The notes: generated by a model from the letters alone, not told the origin. DNA of 64,000 bases from Flavobacteriaceae bacterium (GCA_013373385.1 JABXHX010000051.1:17433-81432), one strand, 5' to 3'; positions 26,279 to 36,057 are shown, numbered from the stretch's first letter. Program-made: numbers and translations.

Positions 26279-28474
26279 ATGAAAAAATTACTTGTCCTAT
26301 TTGTTATTTCCATTGTTAGTTGTACATCTAATACTAAATTAACAGAGTATGAACGTTGGGAATTGCATGCTAAAAACACAGAAATTATTAGAGATGATTT
26401 TGGCGTACCACACATATACGGAAAAACAGATGCAGATGCTGTTTTTGGAATGTTATATGCGCAGGCAGAAGATGATTTTAACAGAGTAGAACGCAATTAT
26501 ATTTGGGCAATAGGAAGATTGGCAGAAATTGAAGGTGAAAAATCATTGTACAGTGATTTACGTGCTCGTTTATACATGACCCAAGAAGAAGCAAAAAAAC
26601 ATTTTGATGAAAGTCCAGAGTGGTTACAAAAATTATGTGTTGCTTTTGCTGATGGATTGAATTACTACTTAGCTACACATCCAGAAGTGAAACCAAAATT
26701 AATTACTCGTTTTGAACCTTGGATGCCAATGTATTTTAGCGAAGGCTCTATTGGTGGAGATATAGAAAGAGTTTCTACCAGAAAAATTGCAGCCTTTTAT
26801 GGCAAACAACATCCAAAAAACGCAACAGCTATTCATAATGGATTGATAAGGTTAAAGGATGATGAACCAAGAGGTTCTAATGGATTTGCTATTGCAGGAA
26901 CAAAAACAAAATCTGGTAATGCAATGCTTTTAATCAATCCTCATACTTCATTTTTCTTTCGTGGAGAATTACATGTTGTAAGCGAAGAAGGATTAAATGC
27001 ATACGGAGCTACTACTTGGGGACAGTTTTTTATCTATCAAGGATTTAATGAAAAAACAGGTTGGATGCACACCTCTACTGGGACAGACATAATTGATGAA
27101 TTTGAAGAAACCGTTGTAAAAGATGGTTCAAAAACTTCTTACAAATATGGAGAAGAAACCAGAGCAATGGACTCAATTAAAGTCAACTTAAAGTATAAAA
27201 CAACTGATGGTTTGAAAGAAAAATCTTTTATGACCTACAGAACACATCGAGGTCCTATTACGCATGCAAATGGGGACAAATGGGTAACTACTGCTTTAAT
27301 GTGGAGTCCAGTAAAAGCATTGACACAATCATTTACAAGAACTAAAAAAGCAAATCATAAAGAGTTTTATGAAATGATGAACATCAGAACCAACTCTTCT
27401 AACAATACGGTTTACGCAGATGCAGACGGAACGATTGCTTATTACCACGGCAATTTTATCCCAAAAAGAAACGAAAAATTTGATTATACCAAACCTGTTG
27501 ATGGTAGTAACCCAGAAACAGACTGGCAAGGATTACATCCTTTAGAAGACAACATTTTGGTGTTAAATCCTCCAAATGGGTGGATTCAGAATTGCAACTC
27601 TACTCCGTTTACTGCAGCTGCTGCCTATAGTCCAAAAAAAGAAGATTATCCTGCATATATGCATTCATTCCCAGAAAATTTTAGAGGAATGCATGCTATT
27701 CCGTTATTAACAGAAGCTAAAGATTTAACCTTAGATTCTTTAATTGACCTAGCTTATGACACTTATTTACCTGGTGCTGACGTATTAATTAGTGGATTAC
27801 TAGACGCAGCAAAAAAATCACCTGTTAAATCTAGAAAAGCAAGAGAGGCAATTGCATTATTAAAAAAATGGGATTTTAGAGTATCTGTAACATCTGTTGA
27901 AATGACCTTAGCACAATTTTACTTAAATGCTTATTATGCATCTAGAAAAATTCCAAGAATGGCAGGCAATAAAAGAATGAGTAGATTAGGGAGGTTTGAA
28001 TATATGAGTAAAACTTCATCTCCTAAAGAACGATTAGCAGTTTTTCAACTTGCCTTAGATAAGTTAAAAACTGATTTTGGTTCTTGGAAAACTCCTTGGG
28101 GTGAATTTAATAGATACCAAAGAAATGATGGAAAAATAAGACAAGATTTTAACGATGCAAAACCAAGTATTCCTGTTGGCATGGCCTCTGGAAGATGGGG
28201 TGCTTTAGCTTCTTACGGAGCAAGGTTTGGTAAAGACACTAAACGTCAGTATGGTACTTCTGGAAACAGTTTTGTAGCAGTTGTAGAATTTGGAGATAAA
28301 GTAACCGCAAAAACCATGTTGGCTGGTGGGCAAAGCGGAGATCCAAAATCGCCACATTTTAGCGATCAAGCGCAACGTTATGTGAACAAACAATTTAAAG
28401 ATGTTGCCTATTATAAAGAAGATGTATTAAAAAGAGCAAAAAAAACATATCACCCAGGAAACAATAACCACTAA
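26279..28474 (+). CDS. penicillin acylase family protein (lipoprotein)
   Basis: This is an N-terminal nucleophile hydrolase made as a precursor and split by itself. A lipoprotein signal (VISIVSC) precedes the alpha chain. The beta chain starts at DEPRGSNGFAIAG, giving the catalytic Ser200 after a Gly. The following NPHTSFFFRGELHV is the typical 'NPH' block, and NNTVYADADGTIAYYHGN and WQGLHP complete the family pattern. The length of 731 aa is normal. Relatives cleave penicillin, acyl-homoserine lactones or other N-acyl amides; the substrate cannot be told from sequence. The next gene follows 3 bases on. Confidence 0.92.
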   Translation: MKKLLVLFVISIVSCTSNTKLTEYERWELHAKNTEIIRDDFGVPHIYGKTDADAVFGMLYAQAEDDFNRVERNYIWAIGRLAEIEGEKSLYSDLRARLYMTQEEAKKHFDESPEWLQKLCVAFADGLNYYLATHPEVKPKLITRFEPWMPMYFSEGSIGGDIERVSTRKIAAFYGKQHPKNATAIHNGLIRLKDDEPRGSNGFAIAGTKTKSGNAMLLINPHTSFFFRGELHVVSEEGLNAYGATTWGQFFIYQGFNEKTGWMHTSTGTDIIDEFEETVVKDGSKTSYKYGEETRAMDSIKVNLKYKTTDGLKEKSFMTYRTHRGPITHANGDKWVTTALMWSPVKALTQSFTRTKKANHKEFYEMMNIRTNSSNNTVYADADGTIAYYHGNFIPKRNEKFDYTKPVDGSNPETDWQGLHPLEDNILVLNPPNGWIQNCNSTPFTAAAAYSPKKEDYPAYMHSFPENFRGMHAIPLLTEAKDLTLDSLIDLAYDTYLPGADVLISGLLDAAKKSPVKSRKAREAIALLKKWDFRVSVTSVEMTLAQFYLNAYYASRKIPRMAGNKRMSRLGRFEYMSKTSSPKERLAVFQLALDKLKTDFGSWKTPWGEFNRYQRNDGKIRQDFNDAKPSIPVGMASGRWGALASYGARFGKDTKRQYGTSGNSFVAVVEFGDKVTAKTMLAGGQSGDPKSPHFSDQAQRYVNKQFKDVAYYKEDVLKRAKKTYHPGNNNH

Positions 28475-28477
28475 AAA

Positions 28478-30349
28478 ATGAAAAAACAATTCACATTATT
28501 ACTATTATTCTTAGCGACTATTAGTATTCAAGCACAAAAAACAACACCTATTTTTAAAGATGGAGAAGCTCAAATTGTAGAAGCTTTTAAGAACCCTAAA
28601 GATTGGATACGACACGATTTGTGGGTAGAAACCACTTTTGATACCGATGGAGATGGAAAATTAGATAGAATGCACGTATCAGTTACCAGGCCAAAACAAA
28701 CAGAAACCGAAGGTTTAAAATTGCCAATTGTTTATGAGTCTAGTCCATATTATGCTGGTACTGCTGGAAATGCGCCTATTTTTTGGGATGTGAAACATGA
28801 GTTAGGCACAAAACCAAAACCTCGAAATCATGCAGAGGTAAAAAGAACAGGAAAGCGTCCTATTATTTCAAATTCTCAAATCAGAACTTGGGTACCAAGA
28901 GGATATATTGTAGTACATTCTTCTTCACCAGGTACAGGTTTATCAGATGGTTCGCCAACTGTTGGAGGTGATAATGAATCGCTTGCACCAAAGGCTGTAA
29001 TTGATTGGCTATGTGGAAGAGCTAATGGTTACACAAGTAGAACGGGGAACAAAAAGGTTAAAGCGTATTGGTCTACAGGAAAAGTAGGTATGACTGGAAC
29101 ATCATACAACGGAACCATACCGTTAGCAGCAGCCACAACGGGAGTTAAAGGTCTTGAAGCAATCATTCCTGTTGCTCCAAACACTTCGTATTACCATTAC
29201 TATCGTTCTAACGGGTTGGTACGTTCTCCTGGCGGATATTTAGGAGAGGATATCGATGTATTGTATGATTTTATCCATAGTGGCGGTGAAGATATGATTC
29301 CGAATAAAGGCTATATGAAAGACAATAACAACTCTAAAAAGTTTATCAGAAAAAGAGATTATAGCAATGCGAAAGTACGTGATACCGAAATGGCAAACGG
29401 AATAGATAGAGCAACTGGAGATTATAACGATTTTTGGGCTGGAAGAGATTATCTAAATGATATGAAACCAATGAAAGCTGCCCTGTTAATGTCGCATGGA
29501 TTTAACGATTGGAACGTAATGCCAGAACACAGCTACAGAATCTATAAAAGAGCCAAAGAAATGGGACTGCCAACACAAATTTATTATCATCAAAACGGAC
29601 ATGGTGGACCACCACCAATGAAAATGATGAACCGTTGGTTTACACGCTATTTACACGGTATACAAAACGGCGTAGAAAATGATGCCAAAGCTTGGATTGT
29701 AAGAGAAAATGACGATAGATTACAACCAACATCGTACAAAGATTACCCAAATCCACAAGCAATACCTGTAACATTTTACTTACACCCTGGTGCTCCAGAA
29801 ACAGGTAATTTAACAACTACAAAGTCGAATAAAAAAACAAAAGAAACATTGATTGATAATTATTCTTTCTCTGGTGAAATGCTAGCGCAAGCAGAAAATA
29901 CAAATCACAGATTATTATATCTTACTCCTACTTTAAAAGAAGATCTCCACATTTCTGGGTTAGCTTCTATTACTGTTAAAATAGCGAGTAGTAAACCAGC
30001 AGCAAATCTATCTATTTGGCTCGTATCTTTACCATGGAATAAAGGACGTAGAACTAAAATTACCGACAATATTATCACACGTGGTTGGGCAGATTTACAG
30101 AACTACAAATCGTTACGTAAAAGTGAGCCATTAAAACCAGGTAAGTTTTATGAAATGACGTTTGATTTACAACCTGACGACCAAGTGATTAAAAGAGGAC
30201 AGCAAATAGGTTTAATGATTTTTTCTAGTGATAACCAATATACATTATTACCAAAACCAGGAACAAAATTGACCGTTGATTTAAACGGAACTTCAATTTC
30301 AATTCCTGTAGTAGGTGGTAAAAATGCTGTTCAAAAATCAATCAAATAA
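28478..30349 (+). CDS. Xaa-Pro dipeptidyl-peptidase / CocE-type S15 hydrolase
   Basis: A signal peptide ending ISIQAQ precedes an S15 hydrolase domain. The nucleophile elbow is GMTGTSYNGTIPLA with Ser209. The family blocks PRGYIVVHSSSPGTGLSDGSPT, SHGFNDWNVMPEHSYR and HQNGHGGPP with the catalytic His follow. The C-terminal jelly-roll ends in IGLMIFSSDNQYTLLPKPGT. The length is 623 aa. It probably removes X-Pro dipeptides in the periplasm, complementing the other hydrolases; the fucosidase gene follows 11 bases downstream. Confidence 0.9.
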   Translation: MKKQFTLLLLFLATISIQAQKTTPIFKDGEAQIVEAFKNPKDWIRHDLWVETTFDTDGDGKLDRMHVSVTRPKQTETEGLKLPIVYESSPYYAGTAGNAPIFWDVKHELGTKPKPRNHAEVKRTGKRPIISNSQIRTWVPRGYIVVHSSSPGTGLSDGSPTVGGDNESLAPKAVIDWLCGRANGYTSRTGNKKVKAYWSTGKVGMTGTSYNGTIPLAAATTGVKGLEAIIPVAPNTSYYHYYRSNGLVRSPGGYLGEDIDVLYDFIHSGGEDMIPNKGYMKDNNNSKKFIRKRDYSNAKVRDTEMANGIDRATGDYNDFWAGRDYLNDMKPMKAALLMSHGFNDWNVMPEHSYRIYKRAKEMGLPTQIYYHQNGHGGPPPMKMMNRWFTRYLHGIQNGVENDAKAWIVRENDDRLQPTSYKDYPNPQAIPVTFYLHPGAPETGNLTTTKSNKKTKETLIDNYSFSGEMLAQAENTNHRLLYLTPTLKEDLHISGLASITVKIASSKPAANLSIWLVSLPWNKGRRTKITDNIITRGWADLQNYKSLRKSEPLKPGKFYEMTFDLQPDDQVIKRGQQIGLMIFSSDNQYTLLPKPGTKLTVDLNGTSISIPVVGGKNAVQKSIK

Positions 30350-30360
30350 AATTTAAATAG

Positions 30361-31833
30361 ATGAAGCGTTTACTCTTATTTTTTACTCTTGTCTGTTTTT
30401 ACACCAACGGATTTTCTCAACATGGAGAAGAACGTTATGTACCAGAAACCAACCCATTAGTTGTAAAGAAAATTGCTGAATGGCAAAACATTAAGTTTGG
30501 GTTGTTAATGCATTGGGGTGCCTATAGCCAATGGGGTATTGTAGAATCTTGGTCGTTATGTCCAGAGGAATATGGCTGGTGTGTACGTACAAAAAGTTCG
30601 AACCCTAATGATTATAATGTGTATACTAAAGAATACGAAGCATTAAAAGATTCGTTTAATCCATATAAGTTTAATCCAGATAAATGGGCAAAAGCTGCAA
30701 AATATGCGGGGATGAAATATGTAGTTTTTACTACCAAGCATCACGACGGATTTAGCATGTTCGATTCTAAATATACAGACTATAAAATAACGAATACTAA
30801 ATCACCTTTTTCTAAGCATCCTAGAAGAAATGTAGCCAAAGAAATATTTGATAGTTTTAGAAAAGAGGGCTTATGGGCTGGCGCTTATTTTTCTAAACCC
30901 GATTGGCATTCGCCCTATTATTGGGATCCAAAATATCCGCCAAGAGATAGAAATGTAAATTATGAGCCAGAAGCCAATCCAAAAAAATGGCAACAGTTTA
31001 TTGATTTTACTCATAATCAAATATTAGAATTACTTACAGATTACGGAAAGATTGATATTCTTTGGTTAGATGGTGGTTGGGTTGCAAAAAACACGAAAGA
31101 AGAAATTACCAGCTGGTACGATCAACAATTTAAGAGTTCTAAAAACGGATATATAAAACATCGAATGGTTAATCAAGACATTCTGATGGATGAACTTGTA
31201 AAAAAAGCAAGACAAAAACAGCCAGAATTAATTGTAGTTGACAGAGCTGTCTATGGAAAAAATCAGAATTATTTAACACCAGAAAATCGTGTTCCAAAAA
31301 AACCATTACCGTATCCTTGGGAATCTTGTATTATTTCTGGTGGAGGTTGGTCTCACACCAAAAATGCCAAATACATGAGTGGTAGACAAGGGGTACAATT
31401 ATTGGTAGATATTGTTGCAAAAGGTGGCAATTTATTATTGAATGTTGCACCTACTCCAGAAGGAGAATGGCAACAAGGAGCTTACGATTTACTGAAAGAG
31501 TTTGGTGATTGGATGCACATAAACAGCGAAGGAATTTACAACAGTAAAGTACTTGCTCCCTACAAAGAAAATAACATTTGCATGACAAAACAAGCGAATG
31601 GGAATGCTTATTTTTTCTATTTAGCTAAAGAAGGAGAAACCAATATTCCGGCAGAGATTTTTATAGAATCTCATCAACCGACAAAAGACGCAAAAGTAAC
31701 CTTACTAGGTAGTAAAAAGTCACTTTCTTGGAGAAAAGTAGGCAGCGGATTTAAAATTAAAATTCCGAAGCGCTTACAGCATAATCCGCCAAGTAATTAT
31801 GTTTGGACTTTTAAAGTTTCCTCTTTAAAATAA
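30361..31833 (+). CDS. alpha-L-fucosidase (GH29)
   Basis: A signal peptide (to GFSQ) precedes a GH29 barrel: KFGLLMHWGAYSQWGIVESWS at the start, KYVVFTTKHHDGFSMFDSKYTDY, and the nucleophile block KIDILWLDGGW with Asp237. The C-terminal segment GVQLLVDIVAKGGNLLLNVAPTPEG is a hallmark. The length of 490 aa is normal. It releases terminal fucose from glycans and acts in the periplasm or on the cell surface. It closes the hydrolase operon. Its coupling to peptidase-type enzymes suggests fucosylated glycopeptides, an inference. Confidence 0.94.
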   Translation: MKRLLLFFTLVCFYTNGFSQHGEERYVPETNPLVVKKIAEWQNIKFGLLMHWGAYSQWGIVESWSLCPEEYGWCVRTKSSNPNDYNVYTKEYEALKDSFNPYKFNPDKWAKAAKYAGMKYVVFTTKHHDGFSMFDSKYTDYKITNTKSPFSKHPRRNVAKEIFDSFRKEGLWAGAYFSKPDWHSPYYWDPKYPPRDRNVNYEPEANPKKWQQFIDFTHNQILELLTDYGKIDILWLDGGWVAKNTKEEITSWYDQQFKSSKNGYIKHRMVNQDILMDELVKKARQKQPELIVVDRAVYGKNQNYLTPENRVPKKPLPYPWESCIISGGGWSHTKNAKYMSGRQGVQLLVDIVAKGGNLLLNVAPTPEGEWQQGAYDLLKEFGDWMHINSEGIYNSKVLAPYKENNICMTKQANGNAYFFYLAKEGETNIPAEIFIESHQPTKDAKVTLLGSKKSLSWRKVGSGFKIKIPKRLQHNPPSNYVWTFKVSSLK

Positions 31834-31839
31834 GACGAG

Positions 31840-31893
31840 GCGGTTTGAAAAGTGATTCTTCAATTACTTTCAGAATAACACTTTTTAAACCGC
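31840..31893. repeat. long imperfect hairpin between convergent genes
   Basis: The arms GCGGTTTGAAAAGTGATTCT and its counterpart ending in AAACCGC (31872-31893) pair with few mismatches; the loop is 12 bases. It probably acts as a terminator for both the fucosidase operon and the MFS gene, although the T-runs are weak. Confidence 0.6.
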
Positions 31894-31901
31894 TTGTTTA
31901 T

Positions 31902-33110
31902 CTAATTTGTCTTTTCTCTTTGTACCATTTGCATCAACACAAACAAAAGCAGTATTCCAACCATAGATACTCCAGTAATAATATACCAAGTTGCATCAAA
32001 TCCTAAAGAGTTGATCATTTGCAACCCAGAATTATGTCCAAAAATATGGGCAATTGAAAACGCAATGCTATAATATGCCATATATTCGCCTTGTTTTCCT
32101 CTTTTTGCTCTTTCCATTACAAAAGCATTAGAAAAAGGAAACGCAATCATTTCTCCTATGGTCATTAAAAACATTCCAACTACTAAAATACCTGACCATG
32201 AAAAAATGTTTAACACAATAAAACTCAACCCTGTTAAAAACAAGCCAAACAACATTAAAAATTCTTTGCTGTATTTACTTTCTTCTAACCATTTAATCAA
32301 AGGCATTTCAAGAACAAAAATCAACAACCCATTAAAACCAAGCAACAAGCCTATTTGCAATTCGGTTAAAACATGTATGTCTTTATAGTACAATGGCATT
32401 GATGAAAAATACTGTAGAAAGGTAACTCCAAAAATAACCATGGCAATGAAAAACACCCAAAATGCCTTGTCAGAAAATATTGAATGTGGATCTTCTACTT
32501 TAACCTCATCTATAACTTTTGCTTTTTTAGGATGCAATACAACAGACAGCAACACTGTTGCTAAGATACATGTAACTCCATCCACCCAAAATAATCCGTT
32601 GTAACTTATATACGTAATAATTAAGCCACCAATGGCTGGACCAGCAGAAAAACCTAAATTAATTGCCAACCTTATTAAAGTTACCGAGCGTGTTTTGTTT
32701 TCTGGCTTACTATAAGCACTTAATGCCACAAACATGGCTGGTCTAAATGCGTCTGCTATCAACGTAACCATAAATATTCCAAAGCAAAACTGATAGAAAT
32801 TAGTTGCTAATTGAAGTAGCATAAATGCAATTCCGGTAAAAAATAAACTAATCTTCATTACTTTAAAAGACCCTATTTTATCTGTTAATTTACCCCCTAT
32901 CCAAGAGCCAGCAACTGAGCCTAAACCAAAAAAGGACATTACCCAGCCAACATCTTTAATTGTAAATTGTAAACTTTCTGTAAGGTAAATAGATAAAAAT
33001 GGTAACACCATGGTTCCGGCTCTATTGATGAGTGTTACTAAGGCTAGCCACCAAACCTCTCTTGAGAGGCCTTTAAAAGTTTTTAAGTAGTTAGAGTATA
33101 ATTTTTTCAT
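31902..33110 (-). CDS. MFS transporter
   Basis: About twelve membrane helices span the 402 residues. The motif GSWIGGKLTDKIGSFKVMK after the second helix fits the MFS loop 2-3 signature (GxLaDrxGrkxxl). The remaining pattern (FGVTFLQYFSSMPLYYK, LVVGMFLMTIGEMIAFPF) is that of drug:H+ antiporter-type carriers. The substrate is unknown. It follows a terminator on its own strand (33131-33160) and is convergent with the fucosidase operon. Confidence 0.87.
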   Translation of the reverse strand: MKKLYSNYLKTFKGLSREVWWLALVTLINRAGTMVLPFLSIYLTESLQFTIKDVGWVMSFFGLGSVAGSWIGGKLTDKIGSFKVMKISLFFTGIAFMLLQLATNFYQFCFGIFMVTLIADAFRPAMFVALSAYSKPENKTRSVTLIRLAINLGFSAGPAIGGLIITYISYNGLFWVDGVTCILATVLLSVVLHPKKAKVIDEVKVEDPHSIFSDKAFWVFFIAMVIFGVTFLQYFSSMPLYYKDIHVLTELQIGLLLGFNGLLIFVLEMPLIKWLEESKYSKEFLMLFGLFLTGLSFIVLNIFSWSGILVVGMFLMTIGEMIAFPFSNAFVMERAKRGKQGEYMAYYSIAFSIAHIFGHNSGLQMINSLGFDATWYIITGVSMVGILLLFVLMQMVQREKTN

Positions 33111-33130
33111 GTTTTTGGTTGTTGTTATAA

Positions 33131-33283
33131 AAATAAAAAGTCCGACTGTGAAGTCGGACTCTTATTGATAGTTATATTTTATTAAGATATAATTACATTA
33201 CATAAGGTACACGACTTTGTTTCGTCTTAACGACGACTTTTGACATGTATATGTAATGACATTCCTCATTTTTTCTTTTTTGA
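33131..33283 (-). ncRNA. candidate small RNA or tiny-ORF transcript
   Basis: On the minus strand, TAGATTTG at 33296-33289 fits TAnnTTTG, predicting a start near 33282. The hairpin AGTCCGACT / AGTCGGACT (33160-33139) followed by TTTTATTT is a good terminator. Within this transcript of about 150 bases lie inverted repeats (CATTACAT/ATGTAATG, GTCGT repeats) and two short overlapping frames, one of 23 codons from 33269 and one of 17 from 33246, both ending ATG TAA. There is no homology I can name. Confidence 0.4.
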
Positions 33284-33346
33284 TGCTTCAAATCTATAAA
33301 ATTATTTTGTAAAGTTGTACTTTTATTTTTTAAAATTATTTTTCTG

Positions 33347-33952
33347 ATGAAAAAAGCCTTACTACTTCTTATCTTTCTTTCTTCAGTTTCTTTAACGGCA
33401 CAAGACACTTATATTAAAGAAATTAAAAACTATCAGTACAAAGAAAATTTAAAGTTTAACGATAAGAATACTTCGCCCTTAACAGCTAAAGATTTAAGAA
33501 AATTCAGCGCATTGAGCTTTTATAAAATCGACAGAAAATATAAAATTGTAGCTAAATTAGTAAAAGAAAAAAATCCAGTAATTTTTGCAATGCCAACTAC
33601 TACTGAGAGAAAACCTTTGTATATAAAATACGGAACTTTATTTTTTACGTTGGATGGGAAACAACAGCAATTAAATATTTACCAAAACAAAGATTTAGGC
33701 AGAAACCCTATGTATAGAGATTATTTATTCTTGCCTTTTACGGACAAGACCAGCGGAAACGGATCTTATGGCGGTGGACGTTATATTGATGTCTTAACAA
33801 CTGATGAAAAAACAGATGGAACAATTAATATTGACTTTAACAAAGCGTACAATCCGTATTGTGCCTATAGCGATAGATATTCTTGCCCAATAACACCTAA
33901 AGAAAATCATATTAGTGTTGAGGTAAAAGCAGGCGTAAAAGCGTATAAATAA
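33347..33952 (+). CDS. DUF1684 secreted protein
   Basis: A signal peptide ends at LTAQ. The mature protein has the DUF1684 pattern: PLYIKYGTLFFTLDGK, DLGRNPMYRDYLFLPFTDKTSG, YGGGRYIDV, DFNKAYNPYCAYSDRYSCPI at the C-terminal part. The two cysteines in PYCAYSDRYSCP are conserved and may bind metal or form a disulphide. The length is 201 aa. The family's function is not known to me. Confidence 0.9.
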   Translation: MKKALLLLIFLSSVSLTAQDTYIKEIKNYQYKENLKFNDKNTSPLTAKDLRKFSALSFYKIDRKYKIVAKLVKEKNPVIFAMPTTTERKPLYIKYGTLFFTLDGKQQQLNIYQNKDLGRNPMYRDYLFLPFTDKTSGNGSYGGGRYIDVLTTDEKTDGTINIDFNKAYNPYCAYSDRYSCPITPKENHISVEVKAGVKAYK

Positions 33953-33958
33953 TTATGA

Positions 33959-34660
33959 CTACGGATTAATTGCTATCTCTTCAGATAAATCTAATTGTAT
34001 GGCTTTTTCTAGCGCTTCTAAATGTGGCTTTCTCACTTTTATTTTAGTTGCTGCGTGCGCTTTTGTATTGAGTTTCGAAAACATTTCTGCTACATAAACT
34101 GCTGTAGTCATCAACTTATCTTCTGTAACTAGAGTATCAAAAAAACCAGCTTTCATGGCTGTTTTAGGATTAAACATTTCGGCATTACTTACACTTCTAT
34201 CTAGATAGGTATTCACTAACCTTGCTTTTGCTATAGCAACACCTGCATGGTGCATAGTCATACCAATTTGTACTTCATTCATACAAATTTTGTAATCTCC
34301 TTCTACTCCAATTCTATAATCTGCTGACAGTAATAAAAAAGCACCTTTAGCTACTGCATGCCCGTTACATGCAATAATTATAGGCATCGGAAAAGACAAC
34401 ATTCTTAAAGATAATTTTGAGCCTTTTGTTACCAATTCTTTTGCTGCTTCTGGACTTTTAGTCATCACTTTTAAATCAAATCCCGCAGAAAATATTCCTG
34501 GCTGACCAGTTAGAATTACAACTTTATTTTCTTCTAGTGCTTTATCTAATGCTTTGTTTATTCCTTCAATTACTTCATGCGAAATAGCATTCGCTTTTCC
34601 ATTATTAATGGTAACTAATGCATATTTGTCTTCACTCTTGTATTGTACTACTTCATTCAT
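33959..34660 (-). CDS. enoyl-CoA hydratase/isomerase (crotonase) family protein
   Basis: The crotonase fold is marked by VTINNGKANAISHEVIEGI, the oxyanion-hole block FSAGFDLKVM and IIACNGHAVAKGAFLLLSADYRIG. Typical catalytic Glu pairs are not obvious, so the exact reaction (hydratase, isomerase or other) is open. The ATG at 34660 is chosen. The TTG at 34699 lies inside a GTGATTTCGAC-type repeat remnant and adds an unlikely extension. The length is 233 aa. Followed 5' by the fluoride channel gene on the same strand. Confidence 0.85.
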   Translation of the reverse strand: MNEVVQYKSEDKYALVTINNGKANAISHEVIEGINKALDKALEENKVVILTGQPGIFSAGFDLKVMTKSPEAAKELVTKGSKLSLRMLSFPMPIIIACNGHAVAKGAFLLLSADYRIGVEGDYKICMNEVQIGMTMHHAGVAIAKARLVNTYLDRSVSNAEMFNPKTAMKAGFFDTLVTEDKLMTTAVYVAEMFSKLNTKAHAATKIKVRKPHLEALEKAIQLDLSEEIAINP

Positions 34661-34709
34661 TTCTAATATTGTATTATTTGTGATTTCGACTACGCTCAAT
34701 CACCAATTA

Positions 34710-35075
34710 TTATTTTATCAAATACATTCCTGCAAAAACAGCTAGAAATCCAACTACAAAACTTGCTATGGTATAGATTGCGAAACTGGTAAAATCTCCT
34801 GATTTTAAAAACACATGATTTTCGTAAGCAAAGGTAGAAAAGGTTGTAAAACCTCCACAAAAACCTGTTGCCAAGAGCAAAGTGTGATTTTCTGTTAGTG
34901 CATCGTTTTTAGCAGCAAAACCTAAGAGAATCCCGATGAATAAACTCCCTAAAATATTGGCTAAAAATGTACCTAATGGAATTCCGTTTTCTTGATTATT
35001 CAACCATTTACCGACTACAAAACGCAACGCACTACCAAAACCTCCTCCAATAAAAACCAAGAGTAATTGTTTCAT
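34710..35075 (-). CDS. crcB: fluoride efflux channel CrcB/Fluc
   Basis: This four-helix membrane protein exports fluoride as a dual-topology dimer. The motifs are GGGFGSALRFVVGKWLN at the N-terminus, GTFLANILGSLFIGILLGF, and the signature GFCGGFTTFSTFAYE, whose Phe and Thr residues line the pore and central Na+ site. The length of 121 aa is normal. A fluoride riboswitch would be expected in some bacteria, but I see none in the 4-base gap to the upstream gene. Confidence 0.94.
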   Translation of the reverse strand: MKQLLLVFIGGGFGSALRFVVGKWLNNQENGIPLGTFLANILGSLFIGILLGFAAKNDALTENHTLLLATGFCGGFTTFSTFAYENHVFLKSGDFTSFAIYTIASFVVGFLAVFAGMYLIK

Positions 35076-35079
35076 AAAC

Positions 35080-36042
35080 CTACAGTTCTATATCATCAAC
35101 ATCTTTCCAGTTCCACTTACCAGTAATGGTTCCTTTGTTGAGCATCATAATTCCTGGGTTTGCTCTTACCATTGTTTTTAAAGTGGTTCCATCACAGAAT
35201 AAAAAATCGAACGGCAATTGGTATTTTTCTTTGGCTAAAATTAATTCATCGGTAAATGAAGCTGACGCCCCATAGACTGTATAGCCTTTTTTAATTGCTT
35301 TTTCTGTAATTACTTTTATCGCTTTAAATCCGTTTACATCTGCTTTTTCTAAAGCATAAACTATTACTAGCAATACCTTTTCTTTTTTTAGAATTTCTGG
35401 CGCTAAATCGCTTTGTGCATCTTCTAAATAAAAATCGTGAATTTTAGGAATCTCGCCATCGTCTTTGTATTGCATTCCTTCTGGGATATTATTTCCAACA
35501 GCATACGGTCTAAAATCTATAATAGGTAAATGAGCCAAGGCATGGTAGGTAATGTATCCAGAAATTAAGAATGATAACAGCATTGCTATGGCTGGTAGTT
35601 TACCAGAAGACATAGGTGTGATGTCTTTTACTCTAACTACCAAAACTACTATTAAAACGGTTAGTAACACATCTTTATAAAACGATTGCCAAGGTGTTAA
35701 CTTGATTGCATCTCCAAAACAACCACAATCTGTAACTTTGTTATAATAGGCAGAATACCAAGTTAAAAAAGTAAAAATAATAATCATGACTAGCAAGCTC
35801 CAAACGGTAGCTTTGGGTTTATACCCTACTAAAATTGCCACTCCTAATACAATTTCAGCAATTATTAATAGAATTGAAAAACCAAGCGCATAAGGCACTA
35901 AGAATTCTATATTTAATACACTCTCGCTAAAATATTCTTCAAATTTAAACTGTGAACCCATTGGGTCTACCAATTTTACAAAACCTGAAAATATAAATAA
36001 GGCTCCGACGATTACTCTTGAAATGTGTGTTAGTAGTTTCAT
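35080..36042 (-). CDS. BT_3928 family protein (DoxX-like membrane part plus thioredoxin-like domain)
   Basis: The first 180 residues have four or five membrane helices in the DoxX/MauE pattern (IVGALFIFSGFVKLVDPMGSQFKFEEYF, VLGVAILVGYK). A small CGCFGD cysteine loop follows near residue 113, in the family's usual place. From about residue 190 a thioredoxin-fold domain ends with NPGIMMLNKGTITGKWNWKDVDD. The two-domain 320-aa layout is what is called the BT_3928 family. It may carry thiol redox equivalents across the membrane. It lies directly upstream of crcB in the same direction. Confidence 0.88.
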   Translation of the reverse strand: MKLLTHISRVIVGALFIFSGFVKLVDPMGSQFKFEEYFSESVLNIEFLVPYALGFSILLIIAEIVLGVAILVGYKPKATVWSLLVMIIIFTFLTWYSAYYNKVTDCGCFGDAIKLTPWQSFYKDVLLTVLIVVLVVRVKDITPMSSGKLPAIAMLLSFLISGYITYHALAHLPIIDFRPYAVGNNIPEGMQYKDDGEIPKIHDFYLEDAQSDLAPEILKKEKVLLVIVYALEKADVNGFKAIKVITEKAIKKGYTVYGASASFTDELILAKEKYQLPFDFLFCDGTTLKTMVRANPGIMMLNKGTITGKWNWKDVDDIEL

Positions 36043-36057
36043 GTGTTTCTTTTTTTA

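Noticed and set aside
31840..31893. inverted repeat considered as a mobile-element end
   Set aside because: Single copy in the window, located between two stops; a terminator role is simpler.
33193..33408. 71-codon minus-strand frame
   Set aside because: It crosses the DUF1684 start and the promoter region and has no protein-like composition; only the short frames inside the candidate transcript are mentioned.
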